A stretch of 40,944 bases of DNA, taken from a virus. A program made the position numbers and the translations under genes. The stretch covers positions 1-40,944 of IMG/VR virus record IMGVR_UViG_3300043673_000025, one strand, 5' to 3'. Positions 30,978-38,148 of this stretch are shown here, in pieces. Position 1 is the first letter of the stretch; each line of letters starts with the position of its first letter. The notes beneath the pieces are model-generated. The model was not told where the DNA came from, made no database searches, and was given only the letters and a program-made list of their open reading frames with translations.

Positions 30978-31355
30978 CTATACCTCACCCAATCCGGGAT
31001 AGTTCTCTTCCGGCCGCAAAATCGCTTGCTCCGGATCTTCGTACATCGCTAACCTCTTTGCAGCTTCTTCGGCCTCGATGCCTTTATGCACCATGACCTC
31101 AAACTCGACCATCTTCTGCATGGAGACGAACACCTGCCAGAAGGCCTTCGACAGCAAAAACTCCGAGTAGATCTTCTCGCGATCTTCGGGCGCGCAGTTG
31201 ATGATGTTCGTCTCCTGGGCGATGCAGGCGCGCTCCATGATGTCCAGCAGGACTTCATAGCCCTCGGTGTGACGGATGCTCATCAGGTGCGACCTCTCGG
31301 TCGCATTGAGGCGATCCTGCAGGCCGTGGCTACGTTCTGTGCGTACTTCGCTCAT
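30978..31355 (-). CDS. Hypothetical helical late protein
   Basis: A 125-residue protein, predicted all-helical: SHGLQDRLNATERSHLMSIRHTEGYEVLLDIMERACIAQETNIINCAPEDREKIYSEFLLSKAFWQVFVSMQKMVEFEVMVHKG. ATG 31355 starts 2 nt after the stop of the Acb2/Tad1-like gene and is preferred to a TTG at 31400. I recall proteins of this outline ('...E...i......p......l..k.....W..f...v...v') between scaffold and portal in other phages, of unknown role. It might be a head protein or chaperone. Confidence 0.6.
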   Translation of the reverse strand: MSEVRTERSHGLQDRLNATERSHLMSIRHTEGYEVLLDIMERACIAQETNIINCAPEDREKIYSEFLLSKAFWQVFVSMQKMVEFEVMVHKGIEAEEAAKRLAMYEDPEQAILRPEENYPGLGEV

Positions 31356-31357
31356 AT

Positions 31358-31567
31358 CTACTTTTCTAGGGCGATGCTTGCGTTTGCCGTCATCACACAA
31401 ATGCGCAGCTCACGAATGGCGGCTGACTGATCTGCAGACTTCGGAGTGTTGGCGACGATCACCTTCGCGAGATTCTTCGCGGCCTCGCGGATCGCTTGAT
31501 AGCGTTCCGGCTGGCCGGGCTTGGGCGCGTGATAGGTGAAAAGTTCTTCGATCTCTTGTTCGTTCAT
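31358..31567 (-). CDS. Acb2/Tad1-like small protein (candidate anti-CBASS/Thoeris sponge)
   Basis: A 69-residue protein with the pattern FTYH.PK..QPERYQAIREAAKNLAKVIV.NTP.SADQSAAIRELR..VMTANASIA. This outline (FTYHpPk.gQperYe.ir.aak.la..i...cP.s.e.s.Ai..l..avmwANasIA) matches small phage proteins that I recall being assigned to the Acb2/Tad1 hairpin domain family. Characterised members form oligomers of helical hairpins that hold cyclic di- or trinucleotide or gcADPR-type signals and so block CBASS or Thoeris defence. The assignment is from memory of the pattern; ligand binding is inferred and no ligand can be predicted. It overlaps the portal stop by ATGA, so it would be made with late structural genes. 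Confidence 0.65.
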   Translation of the reverse strand: MNEQEIEELFTYHAPKPGQPERYQAIREAAKNLAKVIVANTPKSADQSAAIRELRICVMTANASIALEK

Positions 31568-33684
31568 TGTGCGAATGGCCCCTGTCTGATTGCAGTACGT
31601 TCTTCCTGCCGCTCCACGTAGCCCGCCGCCTGCTGCCCGGCTTCAAGCATCATCTTGCTGGCGAGACTGGCTTCGTGGTTCTGGTCGATCTCCTGCGACT
31701 TGGCTACATGCTTCGCCGCAATGAGCGCCATATCTCCCTGGACTTTTTGCAGGCCAGGGTTATTTTGTTTGAACGCCGCCGCCTCGGGCGGCGTCATGGG
31801 ACGGATGAGCTCGCGGCTGTCCTTCCACTCGCTCATCTCCATGAACATGTCGAAGAGAAGCTTGGCATCAACGGCATACCCCATAGCGTTAATTTGCTGT
31901 ACCAGGGCGGGGTTCTCGATCACCTGGATCATCAGCGGGAGCGCCTGGGCCATTGCCTTCTTCGCTGCCAGCTTCGCGCCGGCCAGAACCTCAAACTTAT
32001 CCGCGGAGTTGAGAAAATCCTCCTCGTCGAGCTCGAAGGCGTCGCCCAGCTCCTTGCCGAGGATCTCGCGGATCTCCGCAATCGGCATGAACTCCTTCAC
32101 CATGTCGTCGAGCGCGTAGATGAAAGGGAGGAAGATGCCACGCACAAAGCGCCCGACTGGCCCCTGTATCTTGCCCGCGTTCGCCTGGATGATGCCGCCC
32201 GCGCCCGTGGCCGTCCGTGCAGCGCTCGATCCCCCTTTGCCTGGCAAACTACCCTGGGTGAAGGCCTCGTCTGCGCCTGTGGTCGATTGCGCGCTCTGGC
32301 TGGCCTCCTGGAGAAGAGGGAAGACCTCGGCGGGCGTCTTCGGCTGTTCGATGATGCCGAACGAGTCTCGCGCGCTTCGTCCCTGGGGAGCGTCTACGTC
32401 AACGATGCCAGCCAGCCTGGTGCGGATCTGCTGGGTGGGAACATTAGCGCCACGGTCGCGGAAGTAGGACGGATTGAGCGAAAAGCTCAAAATGTCGAGC
32501 GCTCCGTCGATGAGGCCCTTTTCGATGCGCTGGTCGCTTCCAACCAGACGGCCCACGCCGATCCCATACCCCGCGCCTGGGATGTTCCAGAAGTTAGCCG
32601 ACACAAAGCAGTGGCTCCCCATGCCGTGCATCTCGTTGCGGATCACGCAATACTTGCCGCCTGCGGCTACCAGTACGGTTTTGACATACGTGTCATCCCA
32701 GCGCTCGAGCATTTCGATCGGGCGCTCGTCCGGGGCGTCGCTGGTGATCTCGTTGCGTCCGTCCGGGTGGTACGCGATGGAGTTGTTCGTCTGCTGTTGC
32801 TCAAAGTTGCTGGTCGCGCCGGCATCGGTGTCGTTGGCGAAGAAATACTCAATCAGATCCTCTTCGCTGGGGATGTCATATCCCCCGTCTTTCTTGGTCA
32901 CGCCCTCGGCTGGGCGAAGCTTGTCCAGATCCTTGAACGTCGGATAGGTCTGGTGAATGACAAACTTCGCCTTTTTCAGGTTGTTTGCATGTCGCCAGCC
33001 TGGATCGACATACACGGAGCCCAGCGGGCAGAACTCGAAGAAAGGACGGTTGAATGTAACCTCGTCCTCGCGCACCTCAAACTCATCGCTCTCTGCGGTG
33101 TGTACCGAAACCTGCTTACTCTGCAGCGGCATCGTGACGCGGATCGGCGCTTGCTTCCGTACATGCGTCTTGACGGTCTTGGTCTCAGTCACCCACCCGT
33201 ATTTGCAAATGGCGGTGCCGCTGTTGACCATGCCCTCGATCGCGAGGACACATTCGTCCTGGAAGTTGATCTCATCCAGGAGCGATCCATACAGCGCCAT
33301 CTTTGCCTTCGCCGTGTACTGGCTCTGGTTGGGCCGGGGACGGATCACAAACGGCGGCGTCTCGTAGAAGAGGCCGCTCTCGATCGCGGGAGCCAGGGAG
33401 TTGACGTGCTTCGCTACTGTGAAGCGCGAGACATTCGACCTGGTGACGACGGAGTTCTCGAAGTTGTTCGCCCCGCGCGGGGACTGATACAAGACATCCG
33501 ACTCCATCCAGTGCAGCGCCCATTGTTTTTGCTGCTGGAACTCGCGCGCCCTGGCCATGTCACCCCGGACGAGCTTCGCGACACCCTCATCGGTATACTT
33601 CGGCGCAAGCGTCGGGCCTTGGAGCTGGATGTCGTCGCGGGTGATCTCGCCAGTCGGGTCGATGAGATTGGGGAGAGTGGCCAT
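31564..33684 (-). CDS. Portal protein
   Basis: A 706-residue protein immediately downstream of the terminase pair and upstream of scaffold and capsid, with the size and layout of P22-type portals. The N-terminal region (ALHWMESDVLYQSPRGANNFENSVVTRSNVSRFTVAKHVNSLAPAIESGLFYETPPFVIRP) forms the usual opening of the dodecameric ring subunit; a wing region follows, then a helical stem/clip area with PVGRFVRGIFLPFIYALDDMVKEFMPIAEIREILG. The C-terminal ~120 residues are helical (barrel/crown-like). AAGGA lies 9 nt before the ATG, and the start overlaps the previous stop (TAATG). The portal is the DNA channel and motor docking site. Confidence 0.85.
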   Translation of the reverse strand: MATLPNLIDPTGEITRDDIQLQGPTLAPKYTDEGVAKLVRGDMARAREFQQQKQWALHWMESDVLYQSPRGANNFENSVVTRSNVSRFTVAKHVNSLAPAIESGLFYETPPFVIRPRPNQSQYTAKAKMALYGSLLDEINFQDECVLAIEGMVNSGTAICKYGWVTETKTVKTHVRKQAPIRVTMPLQSKQVSVHTAESDEFEVREDEVTFNRPFFEFCPLGSVYVDPGWRHANNLKKAKFVIHQTYPTFKDLDKLRPAEGVTKKDGGYDIPSEEDLIEYFFANDTDAGATSNFEQQQTNNSIAYHPDGRNEITSDAPDERPIEMLERWDDTYVKTVLVAAGGKYCVIRNEMHGMGSHCFVSANFWNIPGAGYGIGVGRLVGSDQRIEKGLIDGALDILSFSLNPSYFRDRGANVPTQQIRTRLAGIVDVDAPQGRSARDSFGIIEQPKTPAEVFPLLQEASQSAQSTTGADEAFTQGSLPGKGGSSAARTATGAGGIIQANAGKIQGPVGRFVRGIFLPFIYALDDMVKEFMPIAEIREILGKELGDAFELDEEDFLNSADKFEVLAGAKLAAKKAMAQALPLMIQVIENPALVQQINAMGYAVDAKLLFDMFMEMSEWKDSRELIRPMTPPEAAAFKQNNPGLQKVQGDMALIAAKHVAKSQEIDQNHEASLASKMMLEAGQQAAGYVERQEERTAIRQGPFAQ

Positions 33685-33998
33685 TAAGACTGTCCTTCGA
33701 TCACAAAGCGGATCGTCTGCCCACTATGAGCGGGAATTTCATGGAGAGCTGTCATTCTCGTGAACGGTGTGTGAGCCTTTAGATTCGCGACGAATCGCTT
33801 GTCGTAATAGACCTTCAGGAGATCGACATTGACAATCGCATCCGCTCCCATGAGGTAGGTGTTATAAGCGGTCGGATTCACGATCACGTCCGACTTCCAG
33901 CCACCGATCGGAGAGAAGAAATAGGTGGGCACAACCGGCGCGACAACCGCCGCTGCAGCAGCTCCACCAAAAAGCTTTAGAAATCCGCGTCTGTTCAT
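33684..33998 (-). CDS. Tat-leader protein with capsid N-arm-like segment
   Basis: A 104-residue protein. The N-terminus NRRGFLKLFGG followed by AAAAAVVAP is a textbook twin-arginine signal (RRxFLK plus a hydrophobic run). Residues about 60-104 (LLKVYYDKRFVANLKAHTPFTRMTALHEIPAHSGQTIRF) align with residues about 75-120 of the capsid protein (QAIYYEKTFIDNLKAETPMLRCTKRMEMPENSGNTLSLF): YY[DE]K.F..NLKA.TP..R....(E)(I/M)P..SG.T. It therefore looks like a capsid N-arm copy joined to an export signal. Its start overlaps the terminase stop (ATGA) and its stop the portal start (TAATG). Function unknown; it may seed capsid or portal assembly or act at the membrane. Confidence 0.75.
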   Translation of the reverse strand: MNRRGFLKLFGGAAAAAVVAPVVPTYFFSPIGGWKSDVIVNPTAYNTYLMGADAIVNVDLLKVYYDKRFVANLKAHTPFTRMTALHEIPAHSGQTIRFVIEGQS

Positions 33999-35692
33999 CC
34001 TGATAGCCCCGGCATGATGTCTTCGAGGCCCTGGCCGTTGGCCTGCAAAATTGGCTCCTCGTCATAGATCTCGGCCTCTACGTCAATCACTTCGCGCTCG
34101 GCATGGCGACCAAGACCGAACACGCGATCATGGGCATCGCGCTCCATCTCCATACGCTCGGCCTCGTCCTCATCGTCCGGAGCGTCCGGGTGTTTGATCG
34201 ACTTCGGCAGGGCATCGCAGACGCGCGCGATGCATTCCACGATCTCGTTTTCTTCGACCATCCCAAAGTTCGAGAATTGGCGCATCAGCTCGACCATGTA
34301 CTTGAGATCATCGGAGAACATCAGCCGGCCATCGGAGACCAGGGGCTCGATCGCCTTCAAGCGAAGATCTCGCGCGCCGCCGTCGTCGTCGTGCTCGATC
34401 CAGCGGATCATGATTTTATGATCCATCTCCAGGCCGACGTTATGGATGGTGCTCTCGATGTGCCGCGCGCCTGGTGAATCGACGATGGTGACGGTGCGGG
34501 CATCGTGCTTGATCGCAAGGTCGATGACCCGGCGCGCCTGGACTGAGGGGCTGAAGATCCCGCGCACCACGTCCAGAATGAACATGCGCCCGTTCTCCAT
34601 GCGTCCAACGGCAGCGCCGGCGTATTTCATCGCTGGGTCACTGGCATTGCTGAACCTCCAGACGATAATCGCGTGCCCACGTACTGGTGTGCGCTCCGCG
34701 TCGATCTTCCGCGAGTTCAAGGCCTCGACATCGAAAACGATGTCCTTGCCGCCGTGAGCGTCGTTCATGTATTGGGTCATGAACGAGCTGTAATCGTCCT
34801 CGTAGGACTCCTTCAAAAAGTCGTAGCTCAGCAGATCCGGGAAGGTGAGTACAACCTCATCCTCTTCGGGGAAGGCCTCGGAGCTCACGCGCAGGCCGTG
34901 ATCCTCGGCATACGCGGAGCCCTCAAGGATGCGCAGGGCGGCACGGCGCAAAATATGGATCTTACCGGGCCGGGCCTTCTCGATGTCCTCGCCATAGGCG
35001 TCGAAGGGGTCGTAACGGGTGCCCGCTGTGTCGCGATAGCCCCAGGGCATGAGCATCTTCCGGTTGATGTGCCGGTTCTTCTTCACCTTCTCGATACCGC
35101 TCGGGGTCTCCGAGTTGCGGTTATCGACGATGTCGTCTTCCTTCATCCAGTCGAAATGCCAACCCGACAAGCTGGACTCGACGGAGCTGGACATCAAGGT
35201 GTCTTCCTTGCGTCCGGTCTGACGCTTCGGCGCGCAGTAGCTTCCCACTCGCACCTCTGAGGGTGTGATGGTGAACTCGGGAAAGAGCTCCTGGAACTCG
35301 GTGCCGCTAGCGAACTTCGGAAGGGTGAAGTGGCCCGTCACCTCGGCGGCGAATCCGTTGGTGAGCTTGTTGGAGCCCGACAGCAGGAGGCCTGCGCTCT
35401 CGGGAAAGCCGATGATCCACTGGATCGTGTCGGCCATGTTGAGGGTCGATTTGAACGTCCCGCGAGGGTCGAGGTGCAGGCGGTTTTTCACCGTGTCCTG
35501 CTCCTCGATCGGGAGTCGCGGGTCCTTTTGCACGTAATGGTCAGCCACCGCGCGATGGTTGGCCTCCGTGATCTTGCGGTAACGCAGCAACTCGAAGGAC
35601 AGCCAGAAGAGATCCGTCTGGGCGCGGAGTCTCAGCTCGGCCTTATAGGCCTTGTCCTCGCGAATGCGCGAGAGATTGATAGTTGCCGACAT
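33995..35692 (-). CDS. Terminase large subunit
   Basis: A 565-residue packaging motor. The ATPase domain has a deviant Walker A, LDPRGTFKST (74-83), in the 'lapRg.fKSt' form of terminases, and a downstream acidic Walker B-type segment WHFDWMKEDDIVD. The nuclease domain begins about residue 340 (RFSNASDPAMKYAGAAVGRMENGRMFILDVVRG), with the first catalytic Asp in SDPAMK and a second acidic strand TVTIVDSPGA, as in RNase H-fold terminases. An acidic C-terminal tail follows. No convincing small terminase subunit is adjacent; the 108-residue gene just upstream is not a clear match. Confidence 0.9.
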   Translation of the reverse strand: MSATINLSRIREDKAYKAELRLRAQTDLFWLSFELLRYRKITEANHRAVADHYVQKDPRLPIEEQDTVKNRLHLDPRGTFKSTLNMADTIQWIIGFPESAGLLLSGSNKLTNGFAAEVTGHFTLPKFASGTEFQELFPEFTITPSEVRVGSYCAPKRQTGRKEDTLMSSSVESSLSGWHFDWMKEDDIVDNRNSETPSGIEKVKKNRHINRKMLMPWGYRDTAGTRYDPFDAYGEDIEKARPGKIHILRRAALRILEGSAYAEDHGLRVSSEAFPEEDEVVLTFPDLLSYDFLKESYEDDYSSFMTQYMNDAHGGKDIVFDVEALNSRKIDAERTPVRGHAIIVWRFSNASDPAMKYAGAAVGRMENGRMFILDVVRGIFSPSVQARRVIDLAIKHDARTVTIVDSPGARHIESTIHNVGLEMDHKIMIRWIEHDDDGGARDLRLKAIEPLVSDGRLMFSDDLKYMVELMRQFSNFGMVEENEIVECIARVCDALPKSIKHPDAPDDEDEAERMEMERDAHDRVFGLGRHAEREVIDVEAEIYDEEPILQANGQGLEDIMPGLSG

Positions 35693-35695
35693 GGT

Positions 35696-36022
35696 CTACT
35701 GGCCCATCGCTCCGGGATCGCCGCCTGCGCCTGCAGGATCGGGTGCGGTGGTCGGTGGCGCGCCCTGGCCGGCTGGCGGCTGGTCTGCCATCGCGTCCTG
35801 GACTTGAGCGCCCATGTCGTCATTGTTGGCAGCGATGCCGGTCTGCACACCGGCATCGTTGCCGTCTTCGTCGCGCATATGGTGGCGAATGTGGTGGCCA
35901 CCATGATCCGCGCGCTCGACCTCGATACGGTGGGTATGCAACTTCTTCCCACCCTTTTCTTTGTCTTTGCCACCTTCGCTCTTGAGGTGAGCCATGACCT
36001 TTTTCGCTACTTTTTCGCTCAT
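35696..36022 (-). CDS. His/Gly/Pro-rich small hypothetical protein
   Basis: A 108-residue, low-complexity protein: a Lys-rich start (MSEKVAKKVMAHLKSEGGKDKEKGGKK), a His-rich patch (LHTHRIEVERADHGGHHIRHHMRDE) and a disordered Pro/Gly/Ala tail (PPAGQGAPPTTAPDPAGAGGDPGAMGQ). It sits directly before the terminase, in the usual place of a small terminase subunit, but has no visible HTH or oligomerisation core. The His cluster could bind metal. Its upstream ribosome-binding site is weak. Confidence 0.55.
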   Translation of the reverse strand: MSEKVAKKVMAHLKSEGGKDKEKGGKKLHTHRIEVERADHGGHHIRHHMRDEDGNDAGVQTGIAANNDDMGAQVQDAMADQPPAGQGAPPTTAPDPAGAGGDPGAMGQ

Positions 36023-36122
36023 CGTGGCAGTCTTTCTTTAGCACCTGGGGAGGGCTTTTTCATTGCGGTCGCGGCGGCTTGGTTATTCCTCCGCGACCTT
36101 TTCGTTGAGGTACACGAATTGG

Positions 36123-36662
36123 TTAGGCGTTGAGGCTGAAGTCAGCAAGATTCCCGACGTTTGCTCCTGCAGCGCTGAAGGTGATACCGATTGCGAACAG
36201 GAGTGCCGGCTCATTCTGGCCATTGATCCCTGCCAGGACAGCGGTGAGGGCGGCGGCGGCGATCGGTACGTTAGCGACGCCATTCTTGAACGTTCCCACC
36301 AGATGGCCAGAGGTGGAGTCGAATAGAAGTTCGGCCTCCAAATACCAGGCGGCGGTAGTCGTGTTGATGACGGCGGCGGTGCCGACAGCGATCGCAGTCC
36401 AGGATGCGGGGACTGTAGGGTTAGTCGGAAAGGCGACTGAGGCATAGAGGGTAGCCAGGGCCGTCGTTGCAGCTCCCACAGTGGTCGTGGTACCGGATGC
36501 GCTCACCTGGAAGGGCTTAACTTCGAGGCGTCCGCTTCCTGGACATACCAGAACAACGGGCTTTATGGGGTTTTGATTCAATTCGGCGAATAGTTGAGCT
36601 GTGGCGAGGCCTGACGTAAGCGCTGCCGCTGGACGTGCGCGCTGGAGGGCGGATGTAGACAT
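36123..36662 (-). CDS. Probable virion decoration/structural protein, first late gene
   Basis: A 179-residue, Ala/Thr/Val-rich beta-type protein with no charged helices. It has strands such as GRLEVKPFQVSASGTTTTVGAATTALATLYASVAF and WYLEAELLFDSTSGHLVGTFKNGVANVPIAAAALTAV, a composition like head-decoration or spike-cap proteins. It has a very good ribosome-binding site (AAAGGAG, 9 nt) and is the first gene after the candidate late promoter, consistent with high expression. A capsid-decorating role is inferred only. Confidence 0.6.
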   Translation of the reverse strand: MSTSALQRARPAAALTSGLATAQLFAELNQNPIKPVVLVCPGSGRLEVKPFQVSASGTTTTVGAATTALATLYASVAFPTNPTVPASWTAIAVGTAAVINTTTAAWYLEAELLFDSTSGHLVGTFKNGVANVPIAAAALTAVLAGINGQNEPALLFAIGITFSAAGANVGNLADFSLNA

Positions 36663-36708
36663 GGGGGAGGTCTCCTTTGCTTTCAGCTTTGCAGCCTCAG
36701 CAGCCCTA

Positions 36709-36737
36709 TAGATACGTTAAACTGCACCTGTTTGCAA
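36709..36737 (-). promoter_or_regulatory. Candidate late promoter
   Basis: On the minus strand TTGCAA (36737-36732), 17 bp, TATCTA (36714-36709), followed by TAGGG. It precedes the first late gene (36662). The -35 is only a 4/6 match and overlaps the hairpin at 36734-36757, so a phage activator may be needed. Confidence 0.4.
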
Positions 36738-36757
36738 CCTTTTATGGAAAAGGTTGC
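36734..36757. promoter_or_regulatory. Perfect 10-bp inverted repeat in the late control region
   Basis: Arms GCAACCTTTT (36734-36743) and AAAAGGTTGC (36748-36757) flank ATGG. It lies in the 137-bp gap between the 36800-37357 gene and the first late gene. No U-tract follows on the minus strand; on the plus strand a T-run begins 13 bp later. It could be an operator, a processing site or a weak terminator. Apart from this and the candidate promoter I see nothing else in the gap. Confidence 0.6.
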
Positions 36758-36799
36758 CACATGGTGGGAATTTTTTACCTACTTTTTGGTTAATGCCGT

Positions 36800-37357
36800 T
36801 CACCTTGGCCTTCTCCTATACTCGTCGATCGCGTCGGCGATTTCCTTCGCCAGATCCGGGGCTACATTGCCGTGTTCGTAGCTTCGGAGCGCGTGGAAGG
36901 CAGAGAAAAGGAGCCTATCGACTTCGTTTTCTGTCGTCAGATAAACCGGGGGGCTTGGGATCTCGACGGCTAGGTTAACTCTGATCCTGGTCTCTGGTTT
37001 GATCCAGAGTTTCATGCCACCCTTGTCGAGGTCTTGCCTGGGCAGTAGATACGTGTGGGTATCCCCAGTTCTCCTGCTCATCGGGACTTCGTATGCTTCC
37101 CACCCCATCATCGTGTATGTGGTGCGGGTTTCGACGAGACCCTTGCGGTACAGCTTGCGGTACAGATCGACCATGCGCTGTTGTTTGCGCCTGTAGGCCA
37201 TCTCGGCGTCGATGTCCTGCTCGACCTTCTCCCGCTCGAAGGGATTGCGCACCCGGTACATCATCCACCAGCTCGCCCACCCACCCTCGTCCTGGGCGTA
37301 CGATCTGCTGCAGCTCCGACCACGCGGCCATCCTGGAATAATCTCTCTCGCCTTCAT
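36800..37357 (-). CDS. Hypothetical basic protein
   Basis: A 185-residue, Arg-rich protein. The middle (EQDIDAEMAYRRKQQRMVDLYRKLYRKGLVETRTTYTMMG) is a long basic helix that could bind nucleic acid; later YLLPRQDLDKGGMKLWIKPETRIRVNLAVEIPSPPVYLTTENEVDRLLFSAFHALR has strands and a helix. AAAGGA lies 9 nt before the ATG and the start overlaps the previous stop (ATGA). It is the last gene of the small leftward block before the late control region. Not recognised. Confidence 0.6.
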   Translation of the reverse strand: MKAREIIPGWPRGRSCSRSYAQDEGGWASWWMMYRVRNPFEREKVEQDIDAEMAYRRKQQRMVDLYRKLYRKGLVETRTTYTMMGWEAYEVPMSRRTGDTHTYLLPRQDLDKGGMKLWIKPETRIRVNLAVEIPSPPVYLTTENEVDRLLFSAFHALRSYEHGNVAPDLAKEIADAIDEYRRRPR

Positions 37358-37635
37358 TGCTTCTGTCCTTTCATCGCGTCATAGTGTTTCTTTGCGCATG
37401 GTGGGCATGTGATGCTGTCGATGTTGTTTCGACCTTCCATCATGGCTTGAGCTTCTTTGGAGAGCACACAGAGCGAATTGCACTCTGCACATCGAACCTG
37501 CTTGTTGCCAATCAGTCGGTTGCCGGGCCACGGAGCTGCGAGGATCAAAATCGGTTCGGCAGGGAACTCCCGCAACACTTCGCCTTTGTCCAGGATCTCG
37601 CGCAGCACATCTTTCATCATCACCGTCTTGTTCAT
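37354..37635 (-). CDS. Small zinc-ribbon-like protein
   Basis: A 93-residue protein. A short helix (MKDVLREILDKGEVLREFP) and hydrophobic strand (EPILILAAPWPG) lead into a two-pair zinc motif: VRCAECNSLCVLSKEA and ITCPPCAKKHYD. The two CxxC pairs about 33 residues apart should bind one zinc. ATG 37635 overlaps the previous stop (ATGA). The upstream extension in this frame is a shadow of the neighbour. Function unknown. Confidence 0.65.
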   Translation of the reverse strand: MNKTVMMKDVLREILDKGEVLREFPAEPILILAAPWPGNRLIGNKQVRCAECNSLCVLSKEAQAMMEGRNNIDSITCPPCAKKHYDAMKGQKQ

Positions 37636-37883
37636 TCGCCCACCGACCGGATCATGATCGCACCGCCGACCATTCGATGGATCTCGACCTCTTCGCAGCG
37701 CATCCAGGCCTTCGGCTGGACATTGCGAGGACCAGTTTGTGTAAGGGTGTGAGACAACACAAAAATCACATCCGTCTTCACTTCGGTTGCTGGATCGCCG
37801 TCGTCTACGCTCCACACCAGCGGGGCTTCTTCAAATGCGTTGTAATACACGCGCGCATTACCCTTCCAAAGCAGCGTGTTCAT
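37632..37883 (-). CDS. Small hypothetical beta-type protein
   Basis: An 83-residue protein: MNTLLWKGNARVYYNAFEEAPLVWSVDDGDPATEVKTDVIFVLSHTLTQ, then QPKAWMRCEEVEIHRMVGGAIMIRS. It is predicted strand-rich with no known motif. ATG 37883 has AGGAG 7 nt upstream and is clearly the right start; the longer frame to 37952 is the reverse of a Lys/Pro-rich neighbour. Not recognised. Confidence 0.65.
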   Translation of the reverse strand: MNTLLWKGNARVYYNAFEEAPLVWSVDDGDPATEVKTDVIFVLSHTLTQTGPRNVQPKAWMRCEEVEIHRMVGGAIMIRSVGE

Positions 37884-38148
37884 TCGGGGTCTCCTGGGGC
37901 GTCTTCTTTTTCGGGCCTGGCTTCTTCGGTTGCCACGCGGGATCTGTTTCACGCCGCCACCGCAGGAACATAGTACGTTCTTCGGGTGTGCTGGGACGCG
38001 CGCACTGTCGACATACCTTTTCGTCGCGGTGAGAGCGCCGGATCGCCTTCAGTTTCTTCTTACATTCGTCGCTGCAGGTAACAGCCTTCTTAATCGTGCG
38101 GTCGAGGCCGATTTCACTCTGGCAAACAATACAGAACATGGATTCCAT
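37858..38148 (-). CDS. Small Cys-rich (zinc) protein with basic tail
   Basis: A 96-residue protein: CIVCQSEIG...AVTCSDECKKK is a compact zinc motif (CxxC ... CxxxC) of the kind that ends many bacterial and phage small proteins; VCRQCARPSTPEERTMFLRWRRETDP adds another CxxC. The C-terminus is Lys/Pro-rich (WQPKKPGPKKKTP), suggesting nucleic-acid contact. ATG 38148 overlaps the previous stop (TAATG). It follows the VRR-NUC-like nuclease and could assist it. Not recognised further. Confidence 0.65.
   Translation of the reverse strand: MESMFCIVCQSEIGLDRTIKKAVTCSDECKKKLKAIRRSHRDEKVCRQCARPSTPEERTMFLRWRRETDPAWQPKKPGPKKKTPQETPNEHAALEG

Noticed and set aside
31157-31170. Partial iteron (ACTCCGAGTA) in the gene at 30978-31355
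   Set aside because: One arm is incomplete and it is isolated; treated as chance.
31567-33687. A 706-codon open frame exactly opposite the portal gene
   Set aside because: It is the codon-phase mirror of the portal, rich in Arg/Leu/Val/His, without a ribosome-binding site. Long antisense frames are common in GC-rich genes with biased third positions.
36019-36063. A 14-codon minicistron (MKKPSPGAKERLPR) overlapping the 36022 start by ATGA, next to an 8-bp inverted repeat (36067-36074/36091-36098)
   Set aside because: Interesting as a coupling leader, but the only ribosome-binding site is more than 20 nt away and such a short frame is expected by chance.
36700-36715. TATAGGG resembling the end of a T7-type promoter
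   Set aside because: Only the core matches, no single-subunit RNA polymerase gene is present, and the motif is not repeated before other genes.
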